Source: Acidimicrobiales bacterium
GTDB lineage: Bacteria; Actinomycetota; Acidimicrobiia; Acidimicrobiales; Aldehydirespiratoraceae
Direction of reading: 5' to 3'
NCBI GenBank assembly: GCA_041394245.1
Contig: JAWKIR010000003.1
Coordinates: 248,001-312,000, forward strand
DNA length: 64,000 bases
The notes beneath the pieces were generated by a model that saw only the letters and a list, made by a program, of their open reading frames with translations, was not told the DNA's origin and did not search any database. The stretch's first letter is position 1. Every line of letters begins with the position of its first letter. Positions 58,656 through 64,000 of the stretch are shown in pieces. A program made the translations under genes and the position numbers.

Positions 58656-59923
58656 CAGCGATCGACCTCGCCCATGATCGGGTCGACCGAGGAGATGATC
58701 GCCACACCATCGGCGATCAGACCGTCCTTCATCAGATGCGGCATCGTCTGCAGATTGATGAAGCTCGGGCCTCGGACGTGCATGCGGTAGGGATGGGAGG
58801 AGCCGTCGCTCACGATGTAGACACCGAGTTCGCCACGGGGCGACTCGACGGCGCAATAGGCCTCGCCGGCCGGGACCTTGTAGCCCTCGGTGAAGATCTT
58901 GAAGTGGTGGATGAGCGCTTCCATCGACTGGTCGATCCGCACACGGGGCGGCGGCGTGACCTTCTTGTCCTGGATCCGATAGTCGCCGGAGGGCATCTTC
59001 TCGAGGATCTGGCGGACGATCTTCATCGATTCGCGGATCTCGTTGAGCCGGATCGCAAAGCGGTCGTAGCAGTCGCCGTAGGTGCCGACGATCACGTCGA
59101 AGTCGACCTGGTCGTAGGCGAGGTAGGGCTGGGACCGGCGGAGGTCCCAGGCGTAGCCGGTCGAGCGCAACAACGGGCCGGTGGCCGACAGCGCGAGCGC
59201 CTCGTCGGTGTTGAGGACGCCGACACCCTGGAGCCGCTCGCGCCAGATCGGCTGGCCGGTCATGAGGATGTCGTACTCCTGGAGACGGGGCTCGGTGATG
59301 TCGAGCACCCGTTCGACTTCTGCTTCCCATCCGTCGGGAAGATCGGCGGCCACACCGCCGGGGCGGATGTAGTTGTGGTTCATCCGCAGACCGGTGACCA
59401 TCTCGAGGAAGCGAAGCACTTCCTCTCGTTCACGCCAGCCGTAGATCATCATGCCGACGGCGCCGAGGTCCATGCCGTTGGTCGCCATGAAGAGAAGGTG
59501 CGACGACATGCGATTGAGCTCGCACATGAGCATGCGAATCCACACGGCCCGCTCCGGCACCTCGATGCCCAGGAGCTTCTCCGTGGTCAGGGAGAAGGCC
59601 AGTTCGCTGAACAGTGGCGCGGCATAGTCCATCCGGGTGACGTTGGTGCACCCCTGGAGGTAGCTGAGCTGCTCGCCCTGCTTCTCCATGCCGGTGTGGA
59701 GGTAGCCGACCACGGGCTTCGACCGCCGCACGGTCTCACCCTCCATCTCCAGCATCAGCCGCAACACGCCGTGGGTCGACGGATGCGAGGGGCCCATGTT
59801 GAGCAGGACCCGCTCGTCGTCGGCCATCGTGTCGGGGTCGTTGCCGATCTGGGCGGCGTCGGCCTCGGAGAGACGGAGCACGGCGGAGTCGTCGCCTCGG
59901 CGGAGCACTCGTTCGGCGGTCAT
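58655..59923 (-). CDS. nuoD: NADH-quinone oxidoreductase subunit D, copy 2
   Basis: A 422-residue quinone-site subunit with 'NMGPSHPSTHGVLRLML' (42-58), 'GYLHTGMEKQ' (73-82) and Arg97 in 'VTRMDY', again the position methylated in eukaryotic NDUFS2. It ends in 'SVDPIMGEVDR', the usual C-terminus. It is 30 residues longer than copy 1, mostly at the N-terminus. It overlaps nuoC by four bases. Confidence 0.95.
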   Translation of the reverse strand: MTAERVLRRGDDSAVLRLSEADAAQIGNDPDTMADDERVLLNMGPSHPSTHGVLRLMLEMEGETVRRSKPVVGYLHTGMEKQGEQLSYLQGCTNVTRMDYAAPLFSELAFSLTTEKLLGIEVPERAVWIRMLMCELNRMSSHLLFMATNGMDLGAVGMMIYGWREREEVLRFLEMVTGLRMNHNYIRPGGVAADLPDGWEAEVERVLDITEPRLQEYDILMTGQPIWRERLQGVGVLNTDEALALSATGPLLRSTGYAWDLRRSQPYLAYDQVDFDVIVGTYGDCYDRFAIRLNEIRESMKIVRQILEKMPSGDYRIQDKKVTPPPRVRIDQSMEALIHHFKIFTEGYKVPAGEAYCAVESPRGELGVYIVSDGSSHPYRMHVRGPSFINLQTMPHLMKDGLIADGVAIISSVDPIMGEVDR

Positions 59924-60471
59924 CGGATGTTGCTCGCAGCCTTGAACTGCACGGGAATGGACCCCACGGCGTAGTCCTTGCGCAGCGGATGGCCGACCCA
60001 GTCCTCGGGCATGAGGATCCGACTCATGTCGGGGTGGTCGGCGAACTCGATCCCGAACATGTCGAACACCTCGCGCTCGAGGGCCTCGCTGCCCGGCCAG
60101 AGATCGAACAGGGAGGCGACCGTCGGCTCGTCGGCCGGCACCTGGACCCGCACCCGGATCCGTTCGCCGCTGTCGTGGTTGATCAGTTGGGTGACGACCT
60201 CGAAACGCTCGGCGTCGATGCCCGACGGAAGTCCACGGGGCGCGGCGTAGGCGAGAAAGTCGACGGCGGTGAGGTCGATCAGTTGGTCGAAGCCGTCGTC
60301 CTTGGCTGCGGCCATCGTGTCGAGGTAGTGGTCGCGAGCGGGATGGAGCACGACGTCGCCGAGCGAGTCGGCGACGATCGCGTCGTAGCGCATCTCGGGA
60401 GTCGGCTGCGCCTCGACCTCATCCGTGTCGGCGCCTTCTTCTGGCGTGTTCTCGTCGTCGCTCACCGTCAA
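59920..60471 (-). CDS. nuoC: NADH-quinone oxidoreductase subunit C, copy 2
   Basis: A 183-residue peripheral subunit with 'LEREVFDMFGIEFADHPDMS' and 'PEDWVGHPLRKDYAVG' near the C-terminus. N-terminal 25 residues are acidic and disordered. The start is a TTG that overlaps the nuoB stop (TTGA); a GTG two codons further in is equally plausible. Shorter than copy 1 (245). Confidence 0.93.
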   Translation of the reverse strand: MTVSDDENTPEEGADTDEVEAQPTPEMRYDAIVADSLGDVVLHPARDHYLDTMAAAKDDGFDQLIDLTAVDFLAYAAPRGLPSGIDAERFEVVTQLINHDSGERIRVRVQVPADEPTVASLFDLWPGSEALEREVFDMFGIEFADHPDMSRILMPEDWVGHPLRKDYAVGSIPVQFKAASNIR

Positions 60472-61061
60472 CTCCCGATGGTGAGGCCGGCACGCTGGCC
60501 GTCGCGCTGCTCGATGACGATGCCGGCGCCACCGCCGTTCTCTTCACGACGCTTCAGGATCTCCTGGTTCTCGATCTTCTCGTGCAGCGTGAAGATCGCG
60601 TGCATGAGGGTCTCGGGCCCCGGCGGACACCCGGGGGCGTAGACATCCACCGGCACGACCTGGTCGACACCCTGCACGATGGCGTAGTTGTTGAACATGC
60701 CACCGCTCGATGCACACACACCCATCGAGATGACCCACTTGGGTTCCATCATCTGGTCGTAGACCTGACGCAGGATCGGCGCCATCTTCTGGCTGACCCG
60801 CCCGGCGACGATCATGAGGTCGGCCTGGCGGGGTGAGGCCCGGAAGGTCTCCATGCCGTAGCGGGCGAGATCGTAGTGGGCGGCACCGGTGGCCATCATC
60901 TCGATCGCGCAGCAGGCCAGGCCGAAGGTGGCCGGCCAGGTGGAGCGGCGACGGGCCCAGTTGATGAGGTTCTCGACATTGCCGGTGATGAAGTTGTGTT
61001 CGAGACCGCCGAGCCCGTCGTTGGCGATGTCGTTCGTGTCGCCGATCTTCGGGAGATACAT
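60468..61061 (-). CDS. nuoB: NADH-quinone oxidoreductase subunit B, copy 2
   Basis: A 197-residue subunit with N2 ligands Cys50-Cys51 ('GLACCAIEMM'), Cys116 ('MGVCASSGG') and Cys145 ('APGCPPGPE'). Compared with copy 1 it has about 15 more residues at each end. The ATG start overlaps nuoA by one base. Confidence 0.95.
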   Translation of the reverse strand: MYLPKIGDTNDIANDGLGGLEHNFITGNVENLINWARRRSTWPATFGLACCAIEMMATGAAHYDLARYGMETFRASPRQADLMIVAGRVSQKMAPILRQVYDQMMEPKWVISMGVCASSGGMFNNYAIVQGVDQVVPVDVYAPGCPPGPETLMHAIFTLHEKIENQEILKRREENGGGAGIVIEQRDGQRAGLTIGS

Positions 61062-61561
61062 CAGGCGGCTTCTTCCGCGTCGGGTTCACCGGATTCGTCG
61101 TTCGACGGGGCTGGCCCTCGGTCCTCGAGGCCGACCCGGCGGATGGTGGTCTGCAGGGTCCGTTCGGGCGAGGTGATGCCCGACGGTGCCGCGATCTGCT
61201 TGAGCGGCCCCCACTCGAGTGCGCCGTTGCCGATGAGGTAGACGAACGACTCGAACACCGCGAACGAGAACACCATGATCAACACGAGGCCGAAGATGCC
61301 GAGGCCACCCTGGGCGACCGCCCACGGGTAGAAGAAGATGATCTCGATGTCGAACACGATGAAGATCATCGCGACGAGGAAGAAGCGCACCGGGAAACGC
61401 TCGGGGGTTTCGCGGGTCGGCACGATGCCGCACTCGTAGGGAGCCTGCTTGGCCACCGAGGGGTTGCGGGGGGCGAAGAGTCCTGACGCAAGGAAGCTGC
61501 CGGCCGCGAACAACGCGGCGACCGCGAAGAGCGCCAGCAGTGGGAGGTACTGGCTCAGCAT
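61061..61561 (-). CDS. nuoA: NADH-quinone oxidoreductase subunit A, copy 2
   Basis: A 166-residue subunit. The core has three helices and 'APYECGIVPTRE' plus 'MIFIVFDIEIIFFYPWA' (loop and TM2). A polar C-terminal tail of about 45 residues ('PSNDESGEPDAEEAA') is not in copy 1. It follows the membrane-protein gene by only four bases, so the second nuo operon starts further upstream. Confidence 0.95.
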   Translation of the reverse strand: MLSQYLPLLALFAVAALFAAGSFLASGLFAPRNPSVAKQAPYECGIVPTRETPERFPVRFFLVAMIFIVFDIEIIFFYPWAVAQGGLGIFGLVLIMVFSFAVFESFVYLIGNGALEWGPLKQIAAPSGITSPERTLQTTIRRVGLEDRGPAPSNDESGEPDAEEAA

Positions 61562-61565
61562 CGGT

Positions 61566-62687
61566 CTACGACGCCCCGGATTCGGCGGCTCTGGCCATGG
61601 CGACCTTGTCTCGCTCGTGGAGCATGTAGGCGAAGGCCAGGAAGATCAGCAGCGAGCCGATCGTCACCATGGCGGGGAGCTGGCGCAGATTGCCCAGATT
61701 GCGGATCAGGACCACCGACACGACAGGCTCGTTCTCGTCGACGACGGGGCGCTTCGGCGCGGTGCCGGGCAGATTGTCGAGCGACTCGGCGGTGACGGCC
61801 TGCACCTGGATGAGTGCATAGCCCGTCGGGTGCTTGATCGTGAGCGCCGACTTGATCTGGGTGTAGATCCGGTCCCAGCGACTGGGGTTCTCGGGGAGAC
61901 CGTCCTTGCCGCCGGACGCGAAGCCGTTGAGGATCTTGAACTGGGTCTGGTTCGTGAAGTCGTAGTCGCCACTCTCGAGGAGGAAGGCGATGGCCGAGGC
62001 CTGGGCCTCACCCATGTCGGCCGTGGACAGCAGGCGCCATTCGCCGAGCTGGGGCAGGTCGTCGGGAATCAGGGCGGGTGCTTCCGACGCGAGTTCGGAC
62101 AACGTGGTCGCCCGATTGCGGGCGTCTTCCTCGGCGACCAACGCATCGATCTCGGCGTCGGTCAGACCCTCGATCTGGTCGGCGGTGAGGGTGTCGCGGG
62201 TGACCACCCCGAAGTCGACCCATGCCACACGAAGCTGCTCGATGTAGTCGTGCTCGGCGGCGGGGACGAGTTCTTCCCAGTCCGGACCGAAGACCCCTTC
62301 GCCGTACGTGGCGATGGCGTCGGCGTGATCCTCGATGAGGAGGTCGTAGGGGATGGGCAGCGCCTCGGACTGCAGCGCCTGGGCCCGGTCGAGGGCGGCG
62401 AACTCGAGGTCGGCGCCGCCGATGTCGCCCTCGGCGATCTCGACCTCTTCGAACACGGGACGGTCGCCCGCGTAGCCGATGCCGTAGATCCACCAGATGG
62501 AACCCATGATCGCCATCCAGCCGAAGAAGCCGGCGCCGGCGAGCAGGGTCCCGAGGCGGGTGCCGCTGTTGGTCGACAGGATCAGCCACACCGAGCCCAT
62601 GAGGACGACGATGCCGGTGAGCACGGCCAGGAAGCCGCGGATTTCAGGGTCCCAGGCGAGACCGGCGATGAGATCGATCATCTGCAT
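61566..62687 (-). CDS. Unknown membrane protein between cytochrome c and nuoA-2
   Basis: A 373-residue protein I do not recognise. Three hydrophobic helices come first (residues about 15-35, 45-70 in 'LVLMGSVWLIL', 'LLAGAGFFGWMAIMGSIWWIYGIGY'), then a soluble central region with an acidic helix ('LTADQIEGLTDAEIDALVAEEDA'), and a last helix near 335-355 ('VTIGSLLIFLAFAYML'). The start overlaps the cytochrome c stop (TGATG) and its end is four bases from nuoA-2, so it is translationally coupled to both. It may be a complex III/IV accessory protein. Confidence 0.75.
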   Translation of the reverse strand: MQMIDLIAGLAWDPEIRGFLAVLTGIVVLMGSVWLILSTNSGTRLGTLLAGAGFFGWMAIMGSIWWIYGIGYAGDRPVFEEVEIAEGDIGGADLEFAALDRAQALQSEALPIPYDLLIEDHADAIATYGEGVFGPDWEELVPAAEHDYIEQLRVAWVDFGVVTRDTLTADQIEGLTDAEIDALVAEEDARNRATTLSELASEAPALIPDDLPQLGEWRLLSTADMGEAQASAIAFLLESGDYDFTNQTQFKILNGFASGGKDGLPENPSRWDRIYTQIKSALTIKHPTGYALIQVQAVTAESLDNLPGTAPKRPVVDENEPVVSVVLIRNLGNLRQLPAMVTIGSLLIFLAFAYMLHERDKVAMARAAESGAS

Positions 62688-64000
62688 CAGAGGTTCCTCT
62701 CGAATGCCACGATGGCGTCGATCTGATCAGAGGTGAGCAGGGCGGGGTAGTCGAACTCGGCCTCGGAATCGATGCCGGGACCGACCGCGTCGGATTCGGT
62801 GCGTGGGCCGAAACCGGGCATCTGCCCGTTGCCGCCGGAACCGCCCCGACCGTAGGGCTGCCCGATGGTCTGGCCGACCTCGATGAAGGTGGCATGGGTG
62901 CGTGCCGTCTGGAACTGGCTGCGAGTGGACTCGCTCGTCAACTGCGGCCCGAAGTAGCCGCCGCCCTGCACGTAGCCCTCCGGCAGGATCGACTCGGTGG
63001 TGCCGTTGGCTCGCAGGGTGAATCGCTCGGCGGCGTCGTAGCTCCATCCGAAGGTGTGGCACCGGGCGCAGCTGTAGGTGCCCTGTGCCGCCGGGTTGGT
63101 GAAGAGGAACTCGCCGTAGCGGTGGTACTCCTCGGCGTTGGGAACCGCGTCCTCCTCGGCGAGCAGGTCGAGGGCGGCCCAGCGCAGCGGCAGATTCACG
63201 CCGTCGGTGCCGACATTGGACGGATCGGCGAGCGACGGATCGGCGGCCAGGGCCAGCCCGCGGGCCACGTCGGCGACGCCTTGGGCCTCGGCCAGCCATG
63301 CGACGGCGGCGGCGTCGAGTTGGTCGGCGCCGGCGGAACGGGCATCGGTGACGGCGGCGTTCGCAGCGGTGAGGTCGGCGCAGAGGGTCTGGTCGGCTGC
63401 GTCGGAGGTCTCGTCGACGTCGGCGCACTGGAGATCGATGGCTTCGACGGCGAGCGTCGCGTCGAGCTGGGCGGCTTCCGCCTCACGGATCGCGACGAGA
63501 TACGCGTCGGTCCAACGTTCGGCATCGTCGACGATCCACTCCTGCACCCGCTGGAGCACACCGCCCTCGACCTCGGCCCGGATCGTCTCCTCGTCGATCT
63601 GGATCGACCGCAGGTAGAAGATGACCTCTTCGAGTTGTTGGTTGGTGAGCGGACCACCGCCGGCCCCACCCCAGGCCGGCATGACCCCGTTGCGGCCGTA
63701 GTTGAGGACGTGGAGGATCTCGTCCTCGGAGTTCCTCGAGAGCAAGGTGTTGAGCGCCGGTGCCTTCCAGACGACCTGGGCGACGAAGCCACCGTCGTCG
63801 TCGGTGATCGCGGTGGTGACGCCGCCACCGGCACCGGCGGAGCCGTGGCAGTTCACGCACTGGGCGCCGTTGATGTAGATGTCCTCGCCGCGGTTGGTGA
63901 AGATGCGGCCGGTGTCGACGTTGCGCCCGTCTTCACGACCCGGCTCGCCGAGCCAGTAGAACGGCAACGCGATGGCGATGATCGTGAGCATCGCCAGGTT
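62687..64000 (-). CDS. Membrane-anchored diheme cytochrome c, partial
   Basis: At least 434 residues; the open frame continues to the window edge, so the 5' end may lie outside. A membrane helix ('LTIIAIALPFYWL') begins the visible part. Two heme motifs are present: CVNCH in 'GAQCVNCHGSAGAGGG' and CARCH in 'YSCARCHTFGWS', with Met-containing loops 'GVMPAWGGAGGG' and 'NGQMPGFGP' as candidate axial ligands. A helical, Ala-rich segment with two further Cys separates the domains. Actinobacterial bc complexes use diheme cytochrome c (QcrC), but with different topology. It precedes the nuo genes in one transcript. Confidence 0.85.
   Translation of the reverse strand, partial: NLAMLTIIAIALPFYWLGEPGREDGRNVDTGRIFTNRGEDIYINGAQCVNCHGSAGAGGGVTTAITDDDGGFVAQVVWKAPALNTLLSRNSEDEILHVLNYGRNGVMPAWGGAGGGPLTNQQLEEVIFYLRSIQIDEETIRAEVEGGVLQRVQEWIVDDAERWTDAYLVAIREAEAAQLDATLAVEAIDLQCADVDETSDAADQTLCADLTAANAAVTDARSAGADQLDAAAVAWLAEAQGVADVARGLALAADPSLADPSNVGTDGVNLPLRWAALDLLAEEDAVPNAEEYHRYGEFLFTNPAAQGTYSCARCHTFGWSYDAAERFTLRANGTTESILPEGYVQGGGYFGPQLTSESTRSQFQTARTHATFIEVGQTIGQPYGRGGSGGNGQMPGFGPRTESDAVGPGIDSEAEFDYPALLTSDQIDAIVAFERNL

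Noticed and set aside
1..64000. Defence system, prophage, CRISPR array or insertion sequence
   Set aside because: No cas-like genes, spaced direct repeats, integrase, transposase or restriction genes were found; the only array-like repeats are inside coding genes.

Overview
The window is very GC-rich, has almost no non-coding space and carries actinobacterial gene families (SARP/BTAD regulator, type II lumazine synthase, MpaB/DUF2236 oxygenase, an HD protein like the C-terminal half of actinobacterial CCA enzymes, GTG/TTG starts). It reads as an actinobacterial chromosome. Acidimicrobiia is my best guess from gene content and layout, not from a marker gene. I saw no tRNA, rRNA, CRISPR array, insertion sequence or phage genes.

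Left part (1-22 kb): a mixed housekeeping and catabolic region. It holds the 5' end of an ammonium transporter, a decayed VIT/CCC1 transporter gene, two SDR dehydrogenases, lumazine synthase, an SMP-30-like lactonase, a flavin reductase, an orphan hydantoinase A, a PPOX flavoprotein, a nitroreductase, a lipoprotein hydrolase, a Cys/His-rich mini-protein behind a possible sigma-28-type promoter, two tiny ORFs, an MpaB/DUF2236 protein, a MazG-like enzyme, aspartate-semialdehyde dehydrogenase, a cytochrome P450, an HD-only CCA-enzyme-like protein, a PIG-L deacetylase, a metalloprotease lipoprotein, a molybdopterin oxidoreductase, a DUF4349 lipoprotein and a TetR regulator.

First respiratory block (21.3-33.4 kb, minus strand): an 11-gene complex I operon, nuoABCDHIJKLMN, without nuoE, nuoF or nuoG. 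It is followed 13 bases downstream by a MidA/NDUFAF7-family methyltransferase gene, a family whose eukaryotic member matures complex I. Its NuoL carries His/Asp-rich loops encoded by tandem repeats.

Middle (33.5-45.6 kb): an SLH-domain surface protein with three 180-base repeats, a divergent pair of large regulators sharing a C-terminal domain, a SARP regulator, a TylF-like methyltransferase, an uncharacterised AttH/CrtC-like protein, an MFS transporter, an APH-type kinase, an M15 peptidase with SLH-like repeats and a four-helix membrane protein.

Second respiratory block (45.6-64 kb, minus strand): a complete 14-gene nuoA-N operon whose genes mostly overlap by 1-8 bases. Its NuoL contains a coiled-coil insert of about 120 residues. 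Upstream, and coupled to it, are an unknown membrane protein and a diheme cytochrome c gene that runs off the right edge. The cell therefore encodes two complex I types about 12 kb apart: one with its own NADH-dehydrogenase module, and one that must borrow that module or take electrons from another donor.
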